Assembly (NCBI GenBank): GCA_963971285.1
Contig: OZ020247.1
Coordinates: forward strand, 16,326,614-16,390,613
Direction: 5' to 3'
Source: Astropecten irregularis
Taxonomy: Eukaryota; Echinodermata; Asteroidea; Paxillosida; Astropectinidae
Length of the DNA: 64,000 nt
Positions 35,688 to 48,577 of this stretch are shown here, piece by piece; position 1 is the stretch's first letter, and each line of letters starts with the position of its first letter. The notes beneath the pieces are model-generated. The model was not told where the DNA came from and ran no database searches. It worked only from the letters and a program-made list of their open reading frames with translations. A program made the translations under genes and the position numbers.

Positions 35688-37226
35688 GATCAGGTTCAAA
35701 ATATAGGATTAGACTGCGTGCTGCCATATTATAATACACAAACAGTGTAGCACGTCATAACGTGATTCATAAAACATGGCAGATTTCGCTTAGCAGGGCG
35801 ACTTCAGGTTCAAAATTTCAGATATATGATCTTCACTGAAAATAAAAAGACACGTGTAATTTTGTTTCTCCTGAATTTTCCCCAGAAATGAGCAGGCAGT
35901 TTTCAAAGATCGGGTTCAAAATATAGGATTGGACAGCGTGCTGCCATATATAATACACATACAGTAAAAACCGGTATTGCATGATTTGTAAAACATTACA
36001 GATTTCGCTAAGCAGGGCGACTTCAGGTTCAAAAATTCAGATAAATGATCTACACTGAAAATAAAAAGACACGTGTAATTTTGTTTTTCCTGAATTTTCC
36101 CCAGAAATGAGCAGGCAGATTTCAAAGATCGTGTTCAAAATATAGGATTGGACAGCGCGCTGTCATATATAATACACATACAGTGTAGCACGTCATAACG
36201 TGATTTGTAAAACATTGCAGATTTCGCTAAGCAGGGCAACTTCAGGTTCAAAAATTCAGATATATGATCTACACTGAAAATAAAAAGACACGTGTAATTT
36301 TGTTTTTCCCGAATTTTCCCCAGAAATGAGCAGGCAGTTTTCAAAGATCGGGTTCAAAATATAGGATTAGACTGCGTGCTGCCATATTATAATACACAAA
36401 CAGTGTAGCACGTCATAACGTGATTCATAAAACATGGCAGATTTCGCTAAGCAGGGCGACTTCAGGTTCAAAAATTCAGATAAATGATCTTCACTGAAAA
36501 TAAAAAGACACGTGTAATTTTGCTTTTCCTGAATTTTCCCCAGAAATGAGCAGGCAGTTTTCAAAGATCGGGTTCAAAATATAGGATTGAACAGCGCGCT
36601 GTCATATATAATACACATACTACAGTAAAAACCGGTATTGCATGATTTGTAAAACATTACAGATTTCGCTAAGCAGGGCGACTTCGGGTTCAAAAATTCA
36701 GATATATGATCTACACTGAAAATAAAAAGACACGTGTAATTTTGTTTTTCCTGAATTTTCCCCAGAAATGAGCAGGCAGATTTCAAAGATCGTGTTCAAA
36801 ATATAGGATTGGACAGCGCGCTGTCATATATAATACACATACAGTGTAGCACGTCGTAACGTGATTTGTAAAACATTGCAGATTTCGCTAAGCAGGGCGA
36901 CTTCAGGTTCAAAAATTCAGATATATGATCTACACTGAAAATAAAAAGACACGTGTAATTTTGTTTTTCCCGAATTTTCCCCAGAAATGAGCAGGCAGTT
37001 TTCAAAGATCGGGTTCAAAATATAGGATTAGACTGCGTGCTGCCATATTATAATACACAAACAGTGTAGCACGTCATAACGTGATTCATAAAACATGGCA
37101 GATTTCGCTAAGCAGGGCGACTTCAGGTTCAAAAATTCAGATAAATGATCTTCACTGAAAATAAAAAGACACGTGTAAGTTTGCTTTTCCTGAATTTTCC
37201 CCAGAAATGAGCAGGCAGTTTTCAAA
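35688..37226. repeat. Seven short units A-C-E-A-C/D-E-A
   Basis: The C/D unit (36566, 222 bp) carries an extra 'tac' in 'cacatactacagtaaaaacc'. A units here have 'gataaatgatcttc' and 'tttgcttttcctg', a local variant. Confidence 0.94.
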
Positions 37227-37653
37227 GATCGTGTTCAAAATATAGGATTTGAAAAATCCTCATGCGCTTTAACAATGGTCCCATGCACAAACCTATGGAC
37301 GAAGGTGTGAACTAGACCGAATCTTACTGACTATGACAAACATAATCCAGGACCATTTCATGTCACAACTCATTTTTGTCCACGCAGGCTATACGGGCTT
37401 GCATATAAGAGTGGCATGAGCCAGTCGTCTGGCATAGTCAGTGACATATGGTCAAGCTCCCCGCCTTCTTAATATGGTTTGTACATGGGCTCATTGCTAA
37501 AGCGCGTTAGGATTTTTTTAAGGGGATGATTACGCTAGGCAGGGCGACTTCGGTTTCAAAAATTCAGATCTATGATCTACACTGAAAATAAAAAGACACG
37601 TATAATTTTGTTTTTCCTGAGTTTGCCCCAGAAATGAGCAGGCAGATTCCAAA
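37227..37653. repeat. Long satellite unit, 427-bp form, 'ctatacggg' subgroup
   Basis: It also has 'catataagagtggc', shared only with the unit at 38967, and 'acacgtataatttt', which breaks the usual CACGTG. Confidence 0.95.
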
Positions 37654-38966
37654 GATCGTGTTAAAAATATAGGATTTGACCGCGCGCTGCCATATATATA
37701 TAATACACATACAGTGTAGAACGTCATAACATGATATATAAATCATTACAGATTTCGCTAAGCAGGGCGACTTCAGGTTCAAAATTTCAGATACATGATC
37801 TACACTGAAAATAAAAAGACACGTGTAATTTTGTTTTTCCCGAATTTTCCCCAGAAATGAGCAGGCAGTTTTCAAAGATCGGGTTCAAAATATAGGATTA
37901 GACTGCGTGCTGCCATACACAAATAGTGTAGCACGTCATAACGTGATTCATAAAACATGGCAGATTTCGCTAAGCAGGGCGACTTCAGGTTCAAAAATTC
38001 AGATAAATGATCTTCACTGAAAATAAAAAGACACGTGTAATTTTGCTTTTCCTGAATTTTCCCCAGAAATGAGCAGGCAGTTTTCAAAGATCGGGTTCAA
38101 AATATAGGATTGAACAGCGCGCTGTCATATATAATACACATACTACAGTAAAAACCGGTATTGCATGATTTGTAAAACATTACAGATTTCGCTAAGCAGG
38201 GCGACTTCGGGTTCAAAAATTCAGATATATGATCTACACTGAAAATAAAAAGACACGTGTAATTTTGTTTTTCCTGAATTTTCCCCAGAAATGAGCAGGC
38301 AGATTTCAAAGATCGTGTTCAAAATATAGGATTGGACAGCGCGCTGTCATATATAATACACATACAGTGTAGCACGTCGTAACGTGATTTGTAAAACATT
38401 GCAGATTTCGCTAAGCAGGGCGACTTCAGGTTCAAAAATTCAGATGATCTACACTGAAAATAAAAAGACACGTGTAATTTTGTTTTTCCCGAATTTTCCC
38501 CAGAAATGAGCAGGCAGTTTTCAAAGATCGGGTTCAAAATATAGGATTAGACTGCGTGCTGCCATATTATAATACACAAACAGTGTAGCACGTCATAACG
38601 TGATTCATAAAACATGGCAGATTTCGCTAAGCAGGGCGACTTCAGGTTCAAAAATTCAGATAAATGATCTTCACTGAAAATAAAAAGACACGTGTAATTT
38701 TGCTTTTCCTGAATTTTCCCCAGAAATGAGCAGGCAGTTTTCAAAGATCGGGTTCAAAATATAGGATTGAACAGCGCGCTGTCATATATAATACACATAC
38801 TACAGTAAAAACCGGTATTGCATGATTTGTAAAACATTACAGATTTCGCTAAGCAGGGCGACTTCAGGTTCAAAAATCAGATCTATGATCTAGACTGAAA
38901 ATAAAAAGACACGTGTAATTTTGTTTTTCCTGAGTTTGACCCAGAAATGAGCAGGCAGATTTCAAA
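37654..38966. repeat. Six short units F-A'-C/D-E'-A-C/D
   Basis: A' (37877, 212 bp) is shortened at 'gccatacacaaatag'. E' (38311, 215 bp) lacks four bases at 'ttcagatgatc'. Both C/D units carry the extra 'tac'. Confidence 0.94.
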
Positions 38967-39393
38967 GATCGTGTTCAAAATATAGGATTTGAAAAATCCT
39001 CATGCGCTTTAACAATGGTCCCATGCACAAACCTATGGACGAAGGTGTGAACTAGACCGAATCTTACTGACTATGACAAACATAATCCAGGACCATTTCA
39101 TGTCACAACTCATTTTTGTCCACGCAGGCTATACGGGCTTGCATATAAGAGTGGCATGAGCCAGTCGTCTGGCATAGTCAGTGACATATGGTCAAGCTCC
39201 CCGCCTTCTTAATATGGTTTGTACATGGGCTCATTGCTAAAGCGCGTTAGGATTTTTTTAAGGGGATGATTACGCTAGGCAGGGCGACTTCGGTTTCAAA
39301 AATTCAGATCTATGATCTACACTGAAAATAAAAAGACACGTGTAATTTTGTTTTTCCTGAGTTTGCCCCAGAAATGAGCAGGCAGATTCCAAA
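38967..39393. repeat. Long satellite unit, 427-bp form, 'ctatacggg' subgroup
   Basis: Near-copy of 37227 at an offset of 1740 bp, with 'catataagagtggc', but CACGTG is intact here. Confidence 0.95.
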
Positions 39394-41809
39394 GATCGTG
39401 TTAAAAATATAGGATTTGACCGCGCGCTGCCATATATATATAATACACATACAGTGTAGAACGTCATAACATGATATATAAATCATTACAGATTTCGCTA
39501 AGCAGGGCGACTTCAGGTTCAAAATTTCAGATACATGATCTACACTGAAAATAAAAAGACATGTGTAATTTTGTTTTTCCTGAATTTTCCCCAGAAATGA
39601 GCAGGCAGTTTTCAAAGATCGGGTTCAAAATATAGGATTAGACTGCGTGCTGCCATATTATAATACACAAACAGTGTAGCACGTCATAACGTGATTCATA
39701 AAACATGGCAGATTTCGCTAAGCAGGGCGACTTCAGGTTCAAAAATTCAGATATATGATCTACACTGAAAATAAACAGACACGTGTAATTTTGTTTTTCC
39801 TGAATTTTCCCCAGAAATGAGCAGGCAGTTTTCAAAGATCGTGTTTAAAATATAGGATTAGACTGCGTGCTGTCATATATAATACACATACAGTGTAGCA
39901 CGTCATAACGTGATTTGTAAAACATTGGAGATTTCGCTAAGCAGGGCGACTTCGGGTTCAAAAATTCAGATATATGATCTACACTGAAAATAAAAAGACA
40001 CGTGTAATTGTGTTTTTCCTGAATTTGACCCAGAAAGGAGCAGGCAGTTTTCAAAGATCGGGTTCAAAATATAGGATTAGACTGCGTGCTGCCATATTAT
40101 AATACACAAACAGTGTAGCACGTCATAACGTGATTCATAAAACATGGCAGATTTCGCTAAGCAGGGCGACTTCAGGTTCAAAAATTCAGATATATGATCT
40201 TCACTGAAAATAAAAAGACACGTGTAATTTTGTTTTTCCTGAATTTTCCCCAGAAATGAGCAGGCAGTTTTCAAAGATCGGGTTCAAAATAAAGGATTAG
40301 ACTGCGTGCTGTCATATATAATACACATACAGTGTAGCACGTCATAACGTGATTTGTAAAACATTGGAGATTTCGCTAAGCAGGGCGACTTCGGGTTCAA
40401 AAATTCAGATATATGATCTACACTGAAAATAAAAAGACACGTGTAATTGTGTTTTTCCTGAATTTGACCCAGAAAGGAGCAGGCAGTTTTCAAAGATCGG
40501 GTTCAAAATATAGGATTAGACTGCGTGCTGCCATATTATAATACACAAACAGTGTAGCACGTCATAACGTGATTCATAAAACATGGCAGATTTCGCTAAG
40601 CAGGGCGACTTCAGGTTCAAAAATTCAGATATATGATCTTCACTGAAAATAAAAAGACACGTGTAATTTTGTTTTTCCTGAATTTTCCCCAGAAATGAGC
40701 AGGCAGTTTTCAAAGATCGGGTTCAAAATATAGGATTAGACTGCGTGCTGCCATATATAATACACATACAGTAAAAACCGGTATTGCATGATTCGTAAAA
40801 CATTACAGATTTCGCTAAGCAGGGCGACTTCAGGTTCAAAAATTTAGATAAATGATCTACACTGAAAATAAAAAGACACGTGTAATTTTGTTTTTCCTGA
40901 GTTTGACCCAGAAATGAGCAGGCAGATTTCAAAGATCGTGTTCAAAATATAGGATTGAACAGCGCGCTGTCATATATAATACACTGCAGTGTAGCACGTC
41001 ATAACGTGATTTGTAAAAGATTGCAGATTTCGCTAAGCAGGGCGACTTCAGGTTCAAAAATTCAGATATATGATCTACACTGAAAATAAAAAGACACGTG
41101 TAATTTTGTTTTTCCTGAGTTTGCCCCAGAAATGAGCAGGCAGATTTCAAAGATCGTGTTCAAAATATAGGATTGGACAGCGCGCTGTCATATATAATAC
41201 ACATACAGTGTTGCACGTCATAACGTGATTTGTAAAACATTGCAGATTTCGCTAAGCAGGGCGACTTCAGGTTCAAAAATTCAGATATATGATCTACACT
41301 GAAAATAAAAAGACACGTGTAATTTTGTTTTTCCCGAATTTTCCCCAGAAATGAGCAGGCAGTTTTCAAAGATCGGGTTCAAAATATAGGATTAGACTGC
41401 GTGCTGCCATATTATAATACACAAACAGTGTAGCACGTCATAACGTGATTCATAAAACATGGCAGATTTCGCTAAGCAGGGCGACTTCAGGTTCAAAAAT
41501 TCAGATAAATGATCTTCCCTGAAAATAAAAAGACACGTGTAATTTTGTTTTTCCTGAATTTTCCCCAGAAATGAGCAGGCAGTTTTCAAAGATCGGGTTC
41601 AAAATATAGGATTGAACAGCGCGCTGTCATATATAATACACATACAGTAAAAACCGGTATTGCATGATTTGTAAAACATTACAGATTTCGCTAAGCAGGG
41701 CGACTTCAGGGTCAAAAAATCAAATCTATGATCTAGACTGAAAATAAAAAGACACGTGTAATTTTGTTTTTCCTGAGTTTGACCCAGAAATGAGCAGGCA
41801 GATTTCAAA
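39394..41809. repeat. Eleven short units F-A-B-A-B-A-C-D/E-E-A-C/D
   Basis: The A-B pairs form a 439-bp dimer repeat (39617-40494). The 218-bp unit at 40934 has 'aatacactgcagtgtagc' and 'aaaagattgcag', and starts the 4592-bp duplication. Confidence 0.95.
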
Positions 41810-42236
41810 GATCGTGTTCAAAGTATAGGATTTGAAAAATCCTCATGCGCTTTAACAATGGTCCCATGCACAAACCTATTGACGAAGGTGTGAACTAGAC
41901 CGAATCTTACTGACTATGACAAACATAATCCAGGACCATTTCATGTCACAACTCATTTTTGTCCACGCAGGCTATACGGGCTTGCATATAAGCGTGGCAT
42001 GAGCCAGTCGTCTGGCATAGTCAGTGACATATGGTCAAGCTCCCCGCCTTCTTAATATGGTTTGTACATGGGCTCATTGCTAAAGCGCGTTAGGATTTTT
42101 TTAAGGGGATGATTACGCTAGGCAGGGCGACTTCGGTTTCAAAAATTCAGATCTATGATCTACACTGAAAATAAAAAGACACGTGTAATTTTGTTTTTCC
42201 TGAGTTTGCCCCAGAAATGAGCAGGCAGATTCCAAA
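41810..42236. repeat. Long satellite unit, 427-bp form, 'ctatacggg' subgroup
   Basis: First L unit of the 4592-bp block, with private changes 'caaagtatagg' and 'cctattgacg'. Its tail 'gtgttaaaaatatagg' leads into F. Confidence 0.95.
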
Positions 42237-43558
42237 GATCGTGTTAAAAATATAGGATTTGACCACGCGCTGCCATATATATATAATACACATACAGTGT
42301 AGAACGTCATAACATGATATATAAATCATTACAGATTTCGCTAAGCAGGGCGACTTCAGGTTCAAAAATTCAGATACATGATCTACACTGAAAAAAAAAA
42401 GACACGTGTAATTTTGTTTTTCCTGAATTTTCCCCAGAAATGAGCAGGCAGTTTTCAAAGATCGGGTTCAAAATATAGGATTAGACTGCGGGCTGCCATA
42501 TTATAATACACATACAGTGTAGCACGTCATAACGTGATTTGTAAAACATTGGAGATTTCGCTAAGCAGGGCGACTTCGGGTTCAAAAATTCAGATATATG
42601 ATCTACACTGAAAATACAAAGACACGTGTAATTTTATTTTTTCCTGAATTTTCCCAAGAAATGAGCAGGCAGTTTTCAAAGATCGGGTTCAAAATATAGG
42701 ATTGGACTGCGTGCTGCCATATTATAATACACAAACAGTGTAGCACGTCATAACGTGATTCATAAAACATGGCAGATTTCGCTAAGCAGGGCGACTTCAG
42801 GTTCAAAAATTCAGATATATGATCTTCACTGAAAATAAAAAGACACGTGTAATTGTGTTTTTCCTGAATTTTCCCCAGAAATGAGCAGGCAGTTTTCAAA
42901 GATCGGGTTCAAAATATAGGATTAGACTGCGTGCTGTCATATATAATACACATACAGTGTAGCACGTCATAATGTGATTTGTAAAACATTGGAGATTTCG
43001 CTAAGCAGGGCGACTTCGGGTTCAAAAATTCAGATATATGATCTACACTGAAAATAAAAAGACACGTGTAATTTTGTTTTTCCTGAATTTTCCCCAGAAA
43101 TGAGCAGGCAGTTTTCAAAGATCGGGTTCAAAATATAGGATTAGACTGCGTGCTGCCATATTATAATACACAAACAGTGTAGCACGTCATAACGTGATTC
43201 ATAAAACATGGCAGATTTCGCTAAGCAGGGCGACTTCAGGTTCAAAAATTCAGATAAATGATCTTCCCTGAAAATAAAAAGACACGTGTAATTTTGTTTT
43301 TCCTGAATTTTCCCCAGAAATGAGCAGGCAGTTTTCAAAGATCGGGTTCAAAATATAGGATTGAACAGCGCGCTGTCATATATAATACACATACAGTAAA
43401 AACCGGTATTGCATGATTTGTAAAACATTACAGATTTCGCTAAGCAGGGCGACTTCAGGGTCAAAAAATCAGATCTATGATCTAGACTGAAAATAAAAAG
43501 ACACGTGTTATTTTGTTTTTCCTGAGTTTGACCCAGAAATGAGCAGGCAGATTTCAAA
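42237..43558. repeat. Six short units F-A/B-A-B-A-C/D
   Basis: F is 223 bp. The next unit (42460, 221 bp) has 'attttattttttcctg'. All have counterparts at 46829-48150. Confidence 0.95.
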
Positions 43559-43985
43559 GATCGTGTTCAAAATATAGGATTTGAAAAATCCTCATGCGCT
43601 TTAACAATGGTCCCATGCACAAACCTATGGACGAAGGTGTGAACTAGACCGAATCTTACTGACTATGACAAACATAATCCAGGACCATTTCATGTCACAA
43701 CTCATTTTTGTCCACGCAGGCTATACGGGCTTGCATATAAGCGTGGCATGAGCCAGTCGTCTGGCATAGTCAGTGACATATGGTCAAGCTCCCCGCCTTC
43801 TTAATATGGTTTGCACATGGGCTCATTGCTAAAGCGCGTTAGGATTTTTTTAAGGGGATGATTACGCTAGGCAGGGCGACTTCGGTTTCAAAAATTCAGA
43901 TCTATGATCTACACTGAAAATAAAAAGACACGTGTAATTTTGTTTTTCCTGAGTTTGCCCCAGAAATGAGCAGGCAGATTCCAAA
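43559..43985. repeat. Long satellite unit, 427-bp form, 'ctatacggg' subgroup
   Basis: It has 'ggtttgcacatgg' in the right palindrome arm, shared only with its copy at 48151. Confidence 0.95.
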
Positions 43986-46401
43986 GATCGTGTTCAAAAT
44001 ATAGGATTTGACCGCGCGCTGCCATATATATATAATACACATACAGTGTAGAACGTCATAACATGATATATAAATCATTACAGATTTCGCTAAGCAGGGC
44101 GACTTCAGGTTCAAAAATTCAGATACATGATCTACACTGAAAATAAAAAGACACGTGTAATTTTGTTTTTCCTGAATTTTCCGCAGAAATGAGCAGGCAG
44201 TTTTTTAAGATCGGGTTCAAAATATAGGATTAGACTGCGGGCTGCCATATTATAATACACATACAGTGTAGCACGTCATAACGTGATTTGTAAAACATTG
44301 GAGATTTCGCTAAGCAGGGCGACTTCGGGTTCAAAAATTCAGATATATGATCTACACTGAAAATACAAAGACACGTGTAATTTTGTTTTTCCTGAGTTTG
44401 CCCCAGAAATGAGCAGGCAGATTTCAAAGATCGTGTTCAAAATATAGGATTGGACAGCGCGCTGTCATATATAATACACATACAGTGTAGCACGTCATAA
44501 CGTGATTTGTAAAACATTGCAGATTTCGCTAAGCAGGGCGACTTCAGGTTCAAAAATTCAGATATATGATCTACACTGAAAATACAAAGACACATGTAAT
44601 TTTGTTTTTCCTGAATTTTCCCCAGAAATGAGCAGGCAGTTTTCAAAGATCGGGTTCAAAATATAGGATTAGACTGCGGGCTGCCATATTATAATACACA
44701 TACAGTGTAGCACGTCATAACGTGATTTGTAAAACATTGGAGATTTCGCTAAGCAGGGCGACTTCGGGTTCAAAAATTCAGATATATGATCTACACTGAA
44801 AATACAAAGACACGTGTAATTTGGTTTTTCCTGAGTTTGCCCCAGAAATGAGCAGGCAGATTTCAAAGATCGTGTTCAAAATATAGGATTGGACAGCGCG
44901 CTGTCATATATAATACACATACAGTGTAGCACGTCATAACGTGATTTGTAAAACATTGCAGATTTCGCTAAGCAGGGCGACTTCAGGTTCAAAAATTCAG
45001 ATATATAATCTACACTGAAAATAAAAAGACACGTGTAATTTTGTTTTTCCTGAATTTTCCCCAGAAATGAGCAGGCAGTTTTCAAAGATCGGGTTCAAAA
45101 TATAGGATTGAACAGCGCGCTGGCATATATAATACACATACAGTGTAGCACGTCATAACGTGATTTGTAAAACATTGTATATTTCGCTAAGCAGGGCGAC
45201 TTCAGGGTCAAAAAATCAGATCTATGATCTACACTGAAAATAAAAAGACACGTGTAATTTTGTTTTTCCTGAATTTTCCGCAGAAATGAGCAGGCAGTTT
45301 TCTAAGATCGGGTTCAAAATATAGGATTAGACTGCGGGCTGCCATATTATAATACACATACAGTGTAGCATGTCATAACGTGATTTGTAAAACATTGGAG
45401 ATTTCGCTAAGCAGGGCGACTTCGGGTTCAAAAATTCAGATATATGATCTACACTGAAAATACAAAGACACGTGTAATTTTGTTTTTCCTGAGTTTGACC
45501 CAGAAATGAGCAGGCAGATTTCAAAGATCGTGTTCAAAATATAGGATTGAACAGCGCGCTGTCATATATAATACACTGCAGTGTAGCACGTCATAACGTG
45601 ATTTGTAAAAGATTGCAGATTTCGCTAAGCAGGGCGACTTCAGGTTCAAAAATTCAGATATATGATCTACACTGAAAATAAAAAGACACGTGTAATTTTG
45701 TTTTTCCTGAGTTTGCCCCAGAAATGAGCAGGCAGATTTCAAAGATCGTGTTCAAAATATAGGATTGAACAGCGCGCTGTCATATATAATACACATACAG
45801 TGTTGCACGTCATAACGTGATTTGTAAAACATTGCAGATTTCGCTAAGCAGGGCGACTTCAGGTTCAAAAATTCAGATATATGATCTACACTGAAAATAA
45901 AAAGACACGTGTAATTTTGTTTTTCCCGAATTTTCCCCAGAAATGAGCAGGCAGTTTTCAAAGATCGGGTTCAAAATATAGGATTAGACTGCGTGCTGCC
46001 ATATTATAATACACAAACAGTGTAGCACGTCATAACGTGATTCATAAAACATGGCAGATTTCGCTAAGCAGGGCGACTTCAGGTTCAAAAATTCAGATAA
46101 ATGATCTTCCCTGAAAATAAAAAGACACGTGTAATTTTGTTTTTCCTGAATTTTCCCCAGAAATGAGCAGGCAGTTTTCAAAGATCGGGTTCAAAATATA
46201 GGATTGAACAGCGCGCTGTCATATATAATACACATACAGTAAAAACCGGTATTGCATGATTTGTAAAACATTACAGATTTCGCTAAGCAGGGCGACTTCA
46301 GGGTCAAAAAATCAAATCTATGATCTAGACTGAAAATAAAAAGACACGTGTAATTTTGTTTTTCCTGAGTTTGACCCAGAAATGAGCAGGCAGATTTCAA
46401 A
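43986..46401. repeat. Eleven short units after F
   Basis: F is followed by two A/B-E pairs with 'gactgcgggctgcc', a D with 'cgcgctggcatat', another A/B, the D/E unit at 45526 that begins the next 4592-bp copy, then E, A and C/D. Confidence 0.94.
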
Positions 46402-46828
46402 GATCGTGTTCAAAATATAGGATTTGAAAAATCCTCATGCGCTTTAACAATGGTCCCATGCACAAACCTATGGACGAAGGTGTGAACTAGACCGAATCTT
46501 ACTGACTATGACAAACATAATCCAGGACCATTTCATGTCACAACTCATTTTTGTCCACGCAGGCTATACGGGCTTGCATATAAGCGTGGCATGAGCCAGT
46601 CGTCTGGCATAGTCAGTGACATATGGTCAAGCTCCCCGCCTTCTTAATATGGTTTGTACATGGGCTCATTGCTAAAGCGCGTTAGGATTTTTTTAAGGGG
46701 ATGATTACGCTAGGCAGGGCGACTTCGGTTTCAAAAATTCAGATCTATGATCTACACTGAAAATAAAAAGACACGTGTAATTTTGTTTTTCCTGAGTTTG
46801 CCCCAGAAATGAGCAGGCAGATTCCAAA
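46402..46828. repeat. Long satellite unit, 427-bp form, 'ctatacggg' subgroup
   Basis: Copy of 41810 at an offset of 4592 bp without the two private changes of that copy. Confidence 0.95.
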
Positions 46829-48150
46829 GATCGTGTTAAAAATATAGGATTTGACCGCGCGCTGCCATATATATATAATACACATACAGTGTAGAACGTC
46901 ATAACATGATATATAAATCATTACAGATTTCGCTAAGCAGGGCGACTTCAGGTTCAAAAATTCAGATACATGATCTACACTGAAAAAAAAAAGACACGTG
47001 TAATTTTGTTTTTCCTGAATTTTCCCCAGAAATGAGCAGGCAGTTTTCAAAGATCGGGTTCAAAATATAGGATTAGACTGCGGGCTGCCATATTATAATA
47101 CACATACAGTGTAGCACGTCATAACGTGATTTGTAAAACATTGGAGATTTCGCTAAGCAGGGCGACTTCGGGTTCAAAAATTCAGATATATGATCTACAC
47201 TGAAAATACAAAGACACGTGTAATTTTATTTTTTCCTGAATTTTCCCAAGAAATGAGCAGGCAGTTTTCAAAGATCGGGTTCAAAATATAGGATTGGACT
47301 GCGTGCTGCCATATTATAATACACAAACAGTGTAGCACGTCATAACGTGATTCATAAAACATGGCAGATTTCGCTAAGCAGGGCGACTTCAGGTTCAAAA
47401 ATTCAGATATATGATCTTCACTGAAAATAAAAAGACACGTGTAATTTTGTTTTTCCTGAATTTTCCCCAGAAATGAGCAGGCAGTTTTCAAAGATCGGGT
47501 TCAAAATATAGGATTAGACTGCGTGCTGTCATATATAATACACATACAGTGTAGCACGTCATAATGTGATTTGTAAAACATTGGAGATTTCGCTAAGCAG
47601 GGCGACTTCGGGTTCAAAAATTCAGATATATGATCTACACTGAAAATAAAAAGACACGTGTAATTTTGTTTTTCCTGAATTTTCCCCAGAAATGAGCAGG
47701 CAGTTTTCAAAGATCGGGTTCAAAATATAGGATTAGACTGCGTGCTGCCATATTATAATACACAAACAGTGTAGCACGTCATAACGTGATTCATAAAACA
47801 TGGCAGATTTCGCTAAGCAGGGCGACTTCAGGTTCAAAAATTCAGATAAATGATCTTCCCTGAAAATAAAAAGACACGTGTAATTTTGTTTTTCCTGAAT
47901 TTTCCCCAGAAATGAGCAGGCAGTTTTCAAAGATCGGGTTCAAAATATAGGATTGAACAGCGCGCTGTCATATATAATACACATACAGTAAAAACCGGTA
48001 TTGCATGATTTGTAAAACATTACAGATTTCGCTAAGCAGGGCGACTTCAGGGTCAAAAAATCAGATCTATGATCTAGACTGAAAATAAAAAGACACGTGT
48101 TATTTTGTTTTTCCTGAGTTTGACCCAGAAATGAGCAGGCAGATTTCAAA
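46829..48150. repeat. Six short units F-A/B-A-B-A-C/D
   Basis: Copy of 42237-43558. Its A unit has 'aattttgttttt' where the other copy has 'aattgtgttttt'. Confidence 0.95.
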
Positions 48151-48577
48151 GATCGTGTTCAAAATATAGGATTTGAAAAATCCTCATGCGCTTTAACAAT
48201 GGTCCCATGCACAAACCTATGGACGAAGGTGTGAACTAGACCGAATCTTACTGACTATGACAAACATAATCCAGGACCATTTCATGTCACAACTCATTTT
48301 TGTCCACGCAGGCTATACGGGCTTGCATATAAGCGTGGCATGAGCCAGTCGTCTGGCATAGTCAGTGACATATGGTCAAGCTCCCCGCCTTCTTAATATG
48401 GTTTGCACATGGGCTCATTGCTAAAGCGCGTTAGGATTTTTTTAAGGGGATGATTACGCTAGGCAGGGCGACTTCGGTTTCAAAAATTCAGATCTATGAT
48501 CTACACTGAAAATAAAAAGACACGTGTAATTTTGTTTTTCCTGAGTTTGCCCCAGAAATGAGCAGGCAGATTCCAAA
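48151..48577. repeat. Long satellite unit, 427-bp form, 'ctatacggg' subgroup
   Basis: Copy of 43559 with the same 'ggtttgcacatgg' change. Confidence 0.95.
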
